From Desulfolutivibrio sulfodismutans DSM 3696 (lineage in GTDB: Bacteria; Desulfobacterota; Desulfovibrionia; Desulfovibrionales; Desulfovibrionaceae): 64,000 bases of DNA. Position 1 is the stretch's first letter; each line of letters starts with the position of its first letter. The stretch is taken from positions 1,467,501 through 1,531,500 of the forward strand of contig NZ_CP045504.1 of the NCBI RefSeq assembly GCF_013376455.1, written 5' to 3'. Below, piece by piece: positions 42,150-50,267 of this stretch. A program made the position numbers and the translations under genes. Below the pieces are notes generated by a model. The model saw nothing but the letters and a program-made list of their open reading frames with translations, made no database searches and was not told the DNA's origin.

Positions 42150-42175
42150 ATGCATCAAAAAATGGTGCATGTCAA
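42150..42175 (-). promoter_or_regulatory. TA promoter with overlapping operator
   Basis: An imperfect palindrome, ATGCATCA-AAAAA-TGGTGCAT (42150-42170, 7 of 8 bases pair), lies 11 nt upstream of the toxin start. A perfect -35 TTGACA on the minus strand (42170-42175) touches its right arm, and the -10 would fall inside it. That is the expected layout for autorepression by an HTH antitoxin. Confidence 0.5.
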
Positions 42176-42197
42176 GGCAACAATCCCGAAAAAAGCC

Positions 42198-42425
42198 TCA
42201 CCCTCCCCCCACGGCGGGGAAAATCCCCACCCGGCAGCCGTCGCGAAGGGCCGCGTCCAGGGCCGCCGCCACCCCGTCCACAAAGACGATCTTCACCTCG
42301 GCGGGCGCGACGCCAAGCGCGGCCACCACATCCGCCACCGTGGCCCCGTCCGCGACCTCATAGCGATCCGCCCCGGCCGGGGTATGTTTCGCCAGCGTTG
42401 CGAAGCATTTGACTGAGATATGCAT
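42198..42425 (-). CDS. MoaD/ThiS-family sulfur carrier
   Basis: A 75-residue beta-grasp protein with the YEVADGATVADVVAALGV region, the VFVDGVAA block and a C-terminal GGG, so the tail can be adenylated and thiocarboxylated. The ATG at 42425 has GGAGG upstream. It lies downstream of the tungsten-type oxidoreductase gene, as MoaD-like genes often do, which suggests a role in tungstopterin or molybdopterin synthesis. A terminator separates the two. Confidence 0.85.
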   Translation of the reverse strand: MHISVKCFATLAKHTPAGADRYEVADGATVADVVAALGVAPAEVKIVFVDGVAAALDAALRDGCRVGIFPAVGGG

Positions 42426-42456
42426 GCCTCCCCTCCTATCCAAAGCGCGGATACAT

Positions 42457-42498
42457 GAAAAGCGGCCGGGAATCTCCCTGCGAGAGTTTCCCGGCCGC
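42457..42498 (-). terminator. Rho-independent terminator after the AOR gene
   Basis: Arms GCGGCCGGGAA with TTCCCGGCCGC, extended by TCTC with GAGA (42462-42498), are followed on the minus strand by CTTTTCATGT. It ends the oxidoreductase transcript. Confidence 0.88.
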
Positions 42499-42500
42499 CG

Positions 42501-42593
42501 TCATACCGTCATCAGGGGCGCGGCGTGCGGAAACATCCTGTCAGCCGCCCGCCTCCCGGCAGGGGCAGCCCAGCCGGGCCTGCCCGCTGTCAT
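42501..42593 (-). CDS. Candidate 30-residue small ORF
   Basis: A short ORF starts with ATG at 42593, 8 nt after a perfect AGGAGG, and stops 3 nt before the terminator hairpin. It begins MTAGRPGWAAPAGRRAAD and is rich in Ala, Arg and Pro, with no obvious domain. The spacing to the ribosome-binding site is ideal. It may be real or a lucky Shine-Dalgarno match, and without comparison no function is given. Confidence 0.4.
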   Translation of the reverse strand: MTAGRPGWAAPAGRRAADRMFPHAAPLMTV

Positions 42594-42678
42594 GCAGCCG
42601 TCCTCCTGCCGCGTTCCCATGTCCTATTCTCGAAAACGGGCATCGCGGTCGGCAAAGCCGTTTCCTGGCAGCGCGACC

Positions 42679-44409
42679 CTAGGACACCTTCGCGCCCTGC
42701 AACTCCTCCGGGGTGAAGTCCCAGGTGGTGTTGTGCGGGGCCAGGGGCTCGGCGAAAAACTCCGGCAACTGGTCGTGCTCCTTGGTGAACCCGGCCTTGG
42801 TGTTGAAGGCGATCTCGTCTTTCAGGGTGTTCACGCCCAGGGCCAGGAAATCCCCGGGGGCGAACGCCTTCCCGGTCACGGCCGCGATCTGGTCGCACAT
42901 GACCTGCACTGCGTCGGCCGTGTCCAGCACCGCAAAGGCCACGAACAGGCAGAACCCCACAGCGTCGATGGCGGCCGTGGCGATCTGGAGGTTTTTGGAC
43001 AACTCCACCTGGCCGACTTTGGTCATGGGGTTCACGTCGCCGCCGCATTTCAGGATGTTCTGGCACACGGCGTATCCGGCCGTGTGGTCCGCGCCCATGG
43101 GGGTGGTGGCGTAGGTCACGCCCACGCCCTTGACCGAACGCGGGTCGTAGGCCGGCAGGGCCTGGCCCTTGACCTCGGCCACCCGGGACACCCCGAAGGC
43201 CTGCCCGGCGAACTTGGCCCCGTTGCCCATGATCCGGCCAAGCGAATCGGACGGGTCGCCCACCCGGCGCAACAGCGTAAGCGCCGCCTTGCTGTCGCCC
43301 CAGGGGATGATCCCGCCGTCCATGGCCACGGCCACGGCGTTGCCCATGTCGATGGTGTCCAGGCCCAGGTCGTCGCAGGCGTGGTCCATGCGGGCGATGT
43401 CGTCGATGTCGTTTATCAGGCAGTTGGCCCCAAACGCCCACACGGTCTCATATTCCAGGCCCGAGGACAGGTAACCGCCCTTGTCGTCCACAAAGGTCTG
43501 GGAGCACTGGATGACGCAGCCGGGATGACAGCCTTCCTTGGGTTTGCCGCCCCGGGCCTGCATGAGCTCCACCATCTTCTCGCCGCTGATGTCGGCGGCC
43601 TGGTCGAAGCGGCCGAAGCGGAAGTTCTTGGTGGGCAGGGCCCCGGCCTCGTTGATGATGTTGACCAGGATCGAGGTGCCGAATCCCGGCAGGCCCTGGC
43701 TGGTCACCGGGTGCGACCCCAGGATCTCCACCCAGCGCTTGTTGGCGGCCTTGAAGGCCTCCTTGTCGGCCACGGGCACGCCCGTTGCGCCGGTGTCGTC
43801 CACCACCACGGCCTTGATCTTTTTCGATCCCATGACCGCGCCCAGGCCCCCGCGACCGGCCGCCCGGGCCGGACGGCCCTTGGGGTCGGTGAACTGCACG
43901 GACGCCGCCAGACGGCAGGTTTCCCCGGCCGGGCCGATGAGCATGACCGCCGCCCGGGAACCATATTTGGCCAGGAGTATTTCGGAGGCCGCATAGGTGC
44001 CGAGCCCGGCAAGCTCCGGGGCCTCCACGATGCTCACGCCGTCGGCCTTGACCACGACCACCACGGGCGCGGCGGAGTCCTCGGGCTTGTCCTCGAAGAC
44101 CATGGCCTGGATGCCGAGCTTGGCCATCTTCTGGGAGAACAGGCCGCCGGAGTTGCTTTCCTTGATGCCGCCGGTCAGCGGCGACTTGGCCCCCAGCGAG
44201 ATGCGACCCGAGTTGGCGGCGGCCGTACCGGTCAGGATTCCGGCGGCGGCCACCAGCTTGTTGGACGCGCCCAGCGGATGGCTCAGGGCGGGAACCTCGT
44301 CGAGGATCAGGCGCGAGGTGAGCGCCCGGCCGCCCATCCCGGCGTATGCGCCCATGTCGCTGAAGGCGAAGGTCCGTTTGTTGGTGTCGATGCGAAGCAG
44401 TCTGCTCAT
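42679..44409 (-). CDS. aor: Tungsten-type aldehyde:ferredoxin oxidoreductase
   Basis: This cytosolic enzyme oxidises aldehydes to acids with ferredoxin and carries a tungsten bis-pterin and a [4Fe-4S] cluster. The 576-residue product has the AOR N-terminus LLRIDTNKRTFAF and the cluster ligands C294, C298 and C302 in GCHPGCVIQC, with the distal Cys in DAVGFCLF. The pterin-binding residues were not placed precisely. AAGGAGG lies before the ATG at 44409. It stands beside the MoaD-like carrier gene. Confidence 0.95.
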   Translation of the reverse strand: MSRLLRIDTNKRTFAFSDMGAYAGMGGRALTSRLILDEVPALSHPLGASNKLVAAAGILTGTAAANSGRISLGAKSPLTGGIKESNSGGLFSQKMAKLGIQAMVFEDKPEDSAAPVVVVVKADGVSIVEAPELAGLGTYAASEILLAKYGSRAAVMLIGPAGETCRLAASVQFTDPKGRPARAAGRGGLGAVMGSKKIKAVVVDDTGATGVPVADKEAFKAANKRWVEILGSHPVTSQGLPGFGTSILVNIINEAGALPTKNFRFGRFDQAADISGEKMVELMQARGGKPKEGCHPGCVIQCSQTFVDDKGGYLSSGLEYETVWAFGANCLINDIDDIARMDHACDDLGLDTIDMGNAVAVAMDGGIIPWGDSKAALTLLRRVGDPSDSLGRIMGNGAKFAGQAFGVSRVAEVKGQALPAYDPRSVKGVGVTYATTPMGADHTAGYAVCQNILKCGGDVNPMTKVGQVELSKNLQIATAAIDAVGFCLFVAFAVLDTADAVQVMCDQIAAVTGKAFAPGDFLALGVNTLKDEIAFNTKAGFTKEHDQLPEFFAEPLAPHNTTWDFTPEELQGAKVS

Positions 44410-44464
44410 GTGTGTTCCTCCTTGAACCAGGCGCTGAGGATGCGGCCTGATCGTCATTCTGTTA

Positions 44465-44561
44465 TGCAATGTCACTCTCAACACTATTTATGCCAAACAA
44501 GACATAAGCCAACATTGACACATTGCAATATTGACATAAATAGCGCGATATGCATTGCATA
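44465..44561. promoter_or_regulatory. AT-rich divergent promoter region with palindromes
   Basis: This part of the 214-nt gap between the oxidoreductase and the 202-residue gene is AT-rich. It has CTATTTATG (44484) facing CATAAATAG (44535), TGCAATGTCA (44465) facing TGACACATTGCA (44516) with a 2-nt insertion, and the palindrome TATGCA-T-TGCATA (44549-44561). Two TTGACA boxes (44515, 44531) occur 16 bp apart, and TAAATA at 44537 could be a -10 for the first. Confidence 0.55.
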
Positions 44562-44623
44562 TAGCATGGCGTTCTGAGAAACAAAAGGGGTATTACAGGA
44601 ACCTGACAAACGGGGATGGAAAT

Positions 44624-45232
44624 ATGCACAATGAAATAAGAGAAGCCACCGTCGAACTTACCCTCGATGAGCGCGCCATGGACCGGTTTGCGGGCCTGTT
44701 CGCCTCTGGCGTGGGGGTGGAAATGCCCGGGCCGTGCGGCCTGGACGTGTTTTTAGGGGAGAACCTCGGCCTCGACCCGGCCTATGTCCGGGAGCGGCTG
44801 CGCACGATCTTCGTCAACGGCCAGCCCGTGGACGACATCGCCAAGACCAAGCTCGCCCCCGGGGACGAACTGGCCCTGTCCGTGGCCATGCCCGGATTGG
44901 TGGGCATCTGCATGCGCCTGGACAGCCCGTTGAAATCCTTTCGGGGCGACATCACCCACGGCCGGGCGGCCTCCCGCAGCCATTTAGGTGACCTGGCCGG
45001 GACGGTGACCGTAAAACTGTTCAACTTCATCGCCCGGGAGATCGGGCCCGGACTCCTGGCCCGGGGCGTCACCATCGTTGGAGGGAAACTGGCCCGGGCC
45101 GTTGCCGACGGGAAAGGCATCGTGGCCGTGCGGTTCGGCGACGCGGACTGCGGCGTGTCCGAGCTTGCCGCACAATTTCAGACCATGCCGGATGCGGCGT
45201 ATTTCGTGCGCGCGGCGCAAAACACCCCGTAA
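44624..45232 (+). CDS. Unrecognised 202-residue protein
   Basis: I do not recognise the family. It has no signal peptide or membrane helix. Residues 62-94 (IFVNGQPVDD through LAPGDELALSVAMPG) resemble the VNG...DGDELAL pattern of MoaD/ThiS beta-grasp proteins, but there is no C-terminal GG. The rest has one further region (GVTIVGGKLARAVADGKG). It is divergent from the oxidoreductase across the palindromic region and may share its control. The ATG at 44624 has a GGATGG-type site. Confidence 0.7.
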   Translation: MHNEIREATVELTLDERAMDRFAGLFASGVGVEMPGPCGLDVFLGENLGLDPAYVRERLRTIFVNGQPVDDIAKTKLAPGDELALSVAMPGLVGICMRLDSPLKSFRGDITHGRAASRSHLGDLAGTVTVKLFNFIAREIGPGLLARGVTIVGGKLARAVADGKGIVAVRFGDADCGVSELAAQFQTMPDAAYFVRAAQNTP

Positions 45233-45310
45233 TATTGAAAAAGAACAGGGAGGAGCTCTTGCCGGGGCCTTCGGTTTGGGCCATAATTGTGGTCAGGAGG
45301 GAGAAGGCAC

Positions 45311-46054
45311 ATGCCCGAATATCCCATCATCCTCGGCGTCTATTCCCTGGCCATGCAAACCGACCTGGGCGTCGGCGACACAGCCGGAAAACATCAATCC
45401 CTGACCTACTGGTACGCCCGGCAACTCGACGCCGAACGCTTCGAGGTGCAACCCCTCAATGTGCACCATGTGCCGTCCGGGGTGAAAAAGGAGCTGCCCG
45501 TCAAGGACTTCCTGACCCAGTACGTGCCGGAACCGCGATACTACAAGCTGCACACGGTTCCGGCCCTGGAGACGCTGGCCAAAAAGCTCGAGCAGGGTGA
45601 ACAGGCCTTTTCCCTGGGGAATCTGGACGAGGCCGAGCGGCAGTTCGTCAAGGCGCTGATGATCGACGATCTCAATGTCTCGGCGACCTATGGCGTGGGC
45701 AAGGTGGCTTCGGAAAAAAAGGATTACGTGAAGCTCAAAAAGGTGCTGGGGACGCTTTTGCACCTGGACGAGGCCTTCTCCCGGGAATACCGGGAGCAGT
45801 TCAACAGCTTCGGCATCACCCTGCGCAAAAACAAGAACTACGACGAGGCCCTGGCCTTCTATGGCCGCGCCCTGGAACTCAACGCCAACGACGACCATGT
45901 GCATTTCAACATGGCCCGGGCCCACTACGAGAAAAACACCGTGGACGCCTGCATCAAGCACCTCAATCTGGCCCTGTCCATCCGGCCCGATTTCGTCGAG
46001 GCCCGCAAATTTCTGGATTACGTCATGAAGCGCATGGGGAACGCCACGGCGTAA
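45311..46054 (+). CDS. TPR-repeat protein
   Basis: A 247-residue protein with an unassigned N-terminal part (about 1-90, MPEYPIILGVYSLAMQTDLG) and TPR repeats from about 95 to the end, for example NYDEALAFYGRALELNANDD. No signal peptide or membrane helix is seen, so it is probably cytosolic and mediates protein contacts. The partner is unknown. GGAGGGAGAAGG lies before the ATG. It converges with the AlgX-like gene. Confidence 0.85.
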   Translation: MPEYPIILGVYSLAMQTDLGVGDTAGKHQSLTYWYARQLDAERFEVQPLNVHHVPSGVKKELPVKDFLTQYVPEPRYYKLHTVPALETLAKKLEQGEQAFSLGNLDEAERQFVKALMIDDLNVSATYGVGKVASEKKDYVKLKKVLGTLLHLDEAFSREYREQFNSFGITLRKNKNYDEALAFYGRALELNANDDHVHFNMARAHYEKNTVDACIKHLNLALSIRPDFVEARKFLDYVMKRMGNATA

Positions 46055-46093
46055 TGCCGCCGGGCCGCACGCACAGCCGGTGCGCCCACAGGC

Positions 46094-47305
46094 CTACGGC
46101 GACCCCGACGGCCCTTTGCTCTGAAGCGGCCGGGCCGAAGGCACGAAGTAGCGTTCCGTGAACTCCTCCACTACAATGTCCGCCTGCTCCCGCTCAATGA
46201 GCTCCGTGTCGAAATAGCGCGGCTCCATCTCCGTCTGGGGATTCATCCAGGCATAGACCGCAAAGCGGAAATGCTCGGCCAGAAAGGGCATGAGCTCCCA
46301 GAAAAAGGAATCGTGGAAAAAGACCGCCCGGGGCAGCCCCTCCCCCGCAGGCCCTGCTATCTCCGAGGCCACCAGGGGTTGGAAGTAGCCTGGGTTGGTC
46401 GAGGCCGGATAGTTCGTTCCCCGGGCCTTGGCCCCGCCTGCGGCGTTGACGTACAGCACGCGCGGCTCGGGGAGATAGTCCTGAAGTCCCAGCAAAAAGG
46501 CTAGATCGCCGGGGAGCCCGGCATATTCCACCGGCGTGTAATCCCCGGGGCCAAAAGGCCGGATGTTCGGGAAAAGCGGCGTCACATGGCGCATGATCTC
46601 CCGGTAGGCGGCAAACGCGCCATGGGCGTTCCAGTGGCTGTCCATGGCGTAGAAGACCTGATGTTCCTTTTTTGCGGCGGCAAGGGCCGGGCGCAGATCC
46701 ACCACGTCCAGGGCGGCGTGGTCCGCCAGATAGCGCAACAACTGGTCCAGGTGCGAGTCCTCCACCGGGCGGGTGAAGGCCTCGGGGAGCTTTTCGGGAT
46801 AGACCGTGTTTTTGTTGGGGGCCACCACCACCAGATAGGCGATGCCCCGGGACGCGCACCAGTCCCGGCGGGCGGTGAGCACCTCCAGCACCCGGCGCAT
46901 CTTGGCCTCGGGCAGGGGCCGCGTGGTCCGGAAATCCTCAAGGATGTTGCGGTCGGGTCCGTCCTGGGACAAAAACAGCCACTTGTCCCGGCCCATGACC
47001 ACGGGGTTGTTGTCCTGGGAGGACTTGAGCAGGAAGGCGTTGACGTAGTTGTACCAGGTGATGAGCCGACCGCGCAGGCCGAAATGTTTTTCCAGATAGC
47101 CGCCGCGCAGGGCGTTGAACACCCGCACCCAGGTTTCGGGAGCGGCGTCCAGGGGAGGCAGGCCCTCCATCCCCGATTCGGCCACGGCCGTGACTCGTCC
47201 CCGGCGCAACAGCTCGCTGGTCCCCGGGGCCAGAATCAAGGCCGAAAAAATCACAATGGACAAAACCATGGTCGCGAGCCGAGCCCGCGAGGGAAAGCTT
47301 GGCAC
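46094..47305 (-). CDS. AlgX/AlgJ-like SGNH protein
   Basis: A 403-residue protein with one N-terminal membrane helix (MVLSIVIFSALILAPG) and an SGNH-hydrolase-like domain. The catalytic DxHxN motif is DSHWNAHG, and a HDSFFWELMPFLAEHF block may carry the serine. Relatives acetylate alginate or cellulose and are paired with an MBOAT acyltransferase, none of which is seen here. The start is uncertain: GTG at 47305 is preferred, but GTG at 47317 or 47314 is possible. nadD ends 22 nt upstream. Confidence 0.82.
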   Translation of the reverse strand: MPSFPSRARLATMVLSIVIFSALILAPGTSELLRRGRVTAVAESGMEGLPPLDAAPETWVRVFNALRGGYLEKHFGLRGRLITWYNYVNAFLLKSSQDNNPVVMGRDKWLFLSQDGPDRNILEDFRTTRPLPEAKMRRVLEVLTARRDWCASRGIAYLVVVAPNKNTVYPEKLPEAFTRPVEDSHLDQLLRYLADHAALDVVDLRPALAAAKKEHQVFYAMDSHWNAHGAFAAYREIMRHVTPLFPNIRPFGPGDYTPVEYAGLPGDLAFLLGLQDYLPEPRVLYVNAAGGAKARGTNYPASTNPGYFQPLVASEIAGPAGEGLPRAVFFHDSFFWELMPFLAEHFRFAVYAWMNPQTEMEPRYFDTELIEREQADIVVEEFTERYFVPSARPLQSKGPSGSP

Positions 47306-47327
47306 GAAAATCACCACATCCTGTTGT

Positions 47328-48059
47328 TCAGCCTGCGGGCGGCCCCGCCGCAGCCGGGGGACGCCCCCAGGCCAGGTCCGCCTTGTCACGCATGGACGCA
47401 AGCTCCTGCAAAACCGCGTCCGGCGCCAGAAAGCGCAACGTCCGTCCGCAAAGCCAGCGCTCCCGCACCAGGGAGGCGCTGATGTCCAGACGGGGTATCT
47501 CCAGACATAAAAGCATGTGCCCGCCAGGCGTGGCCCACGCCGCTCCGGCCGTCACGCCGGGAGGCAGAGACCGGGCCGTGGCCCCAAGCCCGGCGCCCTC
47601 CCCGGCCAGATACGCGGCGATTTCATCGCCCCCCAGGCCCTCCCGGCCCAGCACCGCCAGATGGGCCAGGCGCGTCAGTTCGAACCCCCGCCTCCAGGTG
47701 GCCAGGTTGAGCAGATCGCCCGTTCCCATGATGAAAAAAAGCTCCGCCCCCGGGTGGTCCTCCCGGTACCGGACCAGGGTGTCGTACGTATAGGAGGGAC
47801 CGGGCCGCCGGGACTCCAGGTCGTTGACCGCAAGGCCCGGCATGTCGGCCACGGCGGCCTGCAAAAGGCGCAGCCTGGCGGCGAAGCCGAGCATGGGCGC
47901 ATCGGGCTTGTGGGGCGGTCGGGCCGACGGCACAAAATCCACCCGGTCCAGGCCAAGGCCCTCGGCGGCCTCCAGCGCCGCCCGCAGGTGGGCGCAATGC
48001 ACCGGATTGAAGCAGCCCCCAAAGATGCCGATGCGCAGCGGCGGTCGCATTCCCTCCAC
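47328..48059 (-). CDS. nadD: Nicotinate-nucleotide adenylyltransferase
   Basis: NadD makes NaAD from NaMN and ATP in NAD synthesis. The 243-residue product has the N-terminal nucleotidyltransferase motif GIFGGCFNPVHCAHL and the second motif ISASLVRER, corresponding to ISSTxIR. A GTG at 48059 or an ATG at 48050 can serve as start, with GGAGGG better placed for neither. It is the next gene after proA, with a 15-nt gap, so NAD and proline genes are probably co-transcribed. Confidence 0.93.
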   Translation of the reverse strand: MEGMRPPLRIGIFGGCFNPVHCAHLRAALEAAEGLGLDRVDFVPSARPPHKPDAPMLGFAARLRLLQAAVADMPGLAVNDLESRRPGPSYTYDTLVRYREDHPGAELFFIMGTGDLLNLATWRRGFELTRLAHLAVLGREGLGGDEIAAYLAGEGAGLGATARSLPPGVTAGAAWATPGGHMLLCLEIPRLDISASLVRERWLCGRTLRFLAPDAVLQELASMRDKADLAWGRPPAAAGPPAG

Positions 48060-48074
48060 GGTGAACGCCGCCCC

Positions 48075-49334
48075 CTATCCCCGCACCTGTCCCTGTCCCA
48101 GAACCACGAATTTGGCCCCGGTCAGTTCCGTGACCCCCATGGGGCCGTAGGCGTGCAGCTTGGAGGTGCTGATGCCGATTTCGGCCCCAAGGCCCAATTC
48201 CCCGCCGTCATTGAAGCGCGTGGAGCAGTTGACCCCGACCATGGAGGCGTCGGCCAGCCGCAGAAAGGCCATGGCCCGGTCATGGTTGGTGGTCAGGATG
48301 ACCTCGGTGTGGTTCGAGCCGAACGCCGCGATGTGGTCCAGGGCCTCGTCCATGGAATCCACCACCTTCACGGCCAGGATCAGGTCGTGAAATTCGTGCC
48401 CGAAGTCCCCGGGAGCGGCGGCCACGGCCCCCTCCCCCAGAAGCGGCAGGCTGCGCGGACAGGCCCGGAAGCCGACCCCGGCCCGGGCCAGGGCCTCGGC
48501 CGCCCGGGGCAGGAAGGAGGCCGCCCGGTCGGCATGCACCAGAAGGCATTCCAGGGCGTTGCACACCCCGGGCCGCTGAGCCTTGGCGTTGACGACCACG
48601 GCCAGGGCCTGGTCTTCGTCCGCCTCGGCGTCCAGATAGGCGTGGCAGACGCCCTTGTAATGCTTGAGCACGGGCATGGTGGCCTGTTCGCTGACGGCCC
48701 GGATGAGCCCCTCGCCGCCCCGGGGGATCATGACGTCGATATATACGTCAAGCTTGCACAGGGCGGCCACGGCGGCCCGGTCGGAGGTCTCCACCAGACA
48801 GGCGGCGTCCCCGGGCAGCCCGGCCTGGGCCAGGGCCTTCTGCATGAGCCCGGCCAGGGCCATGTTGGAGGCCAGGGCCTCGGAACCGCCCTTTAAGATC
48901 ACGGCGTTTCCGGCCTTCAGGCACAAGATGGCGGCGTCGATGGTCACATTGGGACGCGATTCGTAGATCATGCACACCACGCCCAGAGGAATCCGCATGC
49001 GGCCGACCAGCAGGCCGTTTTCACGCTTTTTCAGGGCGTCGATCCCGCCCACGGGATCGGGCATGTCCGCCACCTCGCGGCAGGCCTTGGCCATGGCGGC
49101 CATGATCGCCGGAGTCAGGCGCAGCCGGTCCAGGCGCGGGGCGTCGAGTCCGGCGGCGGCGGCCTTTTCCAGATCCAAGGCGTTGGCCTCGTACACCCCG
49201 GCGGGCTCGGCGGCCAAAAGATCGGCCAACAGGTGCAAGGCCCGGGCCTTGACAGCCGGGTCGGCTCCGGCCATGAGCCGGGAGGCGCGTTTGGCGCGTT
49301 TGGCCAGGTCAAGCATGGCGGCGGCGGCGTCCAT
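48075..49334 (-). CDS. proA: Gamma-glutamyl phosphate reductase
   Basis: ProA reduces gamma-glutamyl phosphate to the semialdehyde in proline synthesis. The 419-residue product begins MDAAAAMLDLAKRAKRASRL. The catalytic Cys lies in AQRPGVCNALECLLVHAD, and the substrate loop VGVNCSTRFNDGGELGLGAE is typical. The upstream in-frame extension is not family-like. proB is not in the window. It is divergent from the YfgM-like gene across 204 nt. Confidence 0.95.
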   Translation of the reverse strand: MDAAAAMLDLAKRAKRASRLMAGADPAVKARALHLLADLLAAEPAGVYEANALDLEKAAAAGLDAPRLDRLRLTPAIMAAMAKACREVADMPDPVGGIDALKKRENGLLVGRMRIPLGVVCMIYESRPNVTIDAAILCLKAGNAVILKGGSEALASNMALAGLMQKALAQAGLPGDAACLVETSDRAAVAALCKLDVYIDVMIPRGGEGLIRAVSEQATMPVLKHYKGVCHAYLDAEADEDQALAVVVNAKAQRPGVCNALECLLVHADRAASFLPRAAEALARAGVGFRACPRSLPLLGEGAVAAAPGDFGHEFHDLILAVKVVDSMDEALDHIAAFGSNHTEVILTTNHDRAMAFLRLADASMVGVNCSTRFNDGGELGLGAEIGISTSKLHAYGPMGVTELTGAKFVVLGQGQVRG

Positions 49335-49538
49335 GGAGTGTGTCCTCGCTTTTATACATGGTCGAAAACATCCCGTGGCTTGGCAACAACCGGGAAAAAA
49401 GTCAACGGGCGGCCAGGGCCCGGGCCCCGGAGAAGGACGCGCCGCGTTTCCCCGGACTTTTGACAGCCCGCCCGGTTTCTGCTTAAACGTCTTGTTCTTT
49501 TGCATTTCGCACCACATCCCCATTTTGGAGGAATACCC

Positions 49539-50228
49539 ATGGCCGATCAGACGAAAAAACCCGCCGCGCCGCACGCCGAGGACAAGGCCGCCCACGCGGC
49601 TGAAGACCACGGTCTTCTGGCCCGGATTGTCCTCGCCTACTGGAAGCCCGCCGCCATCGCCGCCATCGTGGCCCTGGCAGGGTCCGGAGGCATGGCCCTG
49701 TATGAAAAATACCAGGCCTCGCGCATCGCCGAGGTCACCGAAAAGATCGGAAAGATCGCGGCTGAAAAAACAGGCCCGGATCGCCTGGCCGACCTCAAGG
49801 CCCTGCTGGCCGAGGCCCCCTCGGGCGCCAGGGAAGGCGTGCTTCTGGAGATGGCCAAGGCCGCCCAGGACGCAGGCGACCTGCCCGCTGCGGCCCTGGC
49901 CTGGGAGGATCTGTCCAAATCCTCCGACGGCGCGGTGCGCTCCCTGGCGGAACTGGGACAGGCGGCTATCCTGACCAAGGCCGGGGACACGGCCAAGGCC
50001 TTGCAGATTCTGGAAAAAGCCCGGGGCACGGCCTCAAAGCCGTTTCTTTTGGCCATTGACCGCCAGATGGCGGTGACCGCCGAGGCCGCAGGCAACCTCA
50101 AGGCGGCGCTGACGGGATATGAGCGCATGAAGTCGGAAAGCTCCATGCAGAACATGTCGTATATCGATTCCAAGATCGAGGCCCTGAAGGCCAAGATTGA
50201 GGCGGGCGGACAAAAAAGCAACGGTTAG
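49539..50228 (+). CDS. YfgM-like membrane TPR protein
   Basis: A 229-residue protein with an acidic, Ala-rich N-terminus, one membrane helix at about 36-55 (PAAIAAIVALAGSGGMALYE) and a TPR-like periplasmic part. The topology matches YfgM, a SecYEG accessory factor, though sequence evidence is weak. TTGGAGGAA precedes the ATG at 49539. It lies 39 nt upstream of iorA and could be co-transcribed with it. Confidence 0.8.
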   Translation: MADQTKKPAAPHAEDKAAHAAEDHGLLARIVLAYWKPAAIAAIVALAGSGGMALYEKYQASRIAEVTEKIGKIAAEKTGPDRLADLKALLAEAPSGAREGVLLEMAKAAQDAGDLPAAALAWEDLSKSSDGAVRSLAELGQAAILTKAGDTAKALQILEKARGTASKPFLLAIDRQMAVTAEAAGNLKAALTGYERMKSESSMQNMSYIDSKIEALKAKIEAGGQKSNG

Positions 50229-50267
50229 GCCACCGGGTTTTCCGGAACCCGACGGGAGTTTGCATTT

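Noticed and set aside
44461-44545. Possible sigma54 promoter upstream of the oxidoreductase (TTGGCAT-like)
   Set aside because: The GG and GC elements are not spaced by 10 bp as needed, so only a sigma70-type reading remains.
42409-44577. Plus-strand open frame of 722 codons opposite the oxidoreductase
   Set aside because: It covers the whole opposite gene and its terminator, and matches no family by eye.
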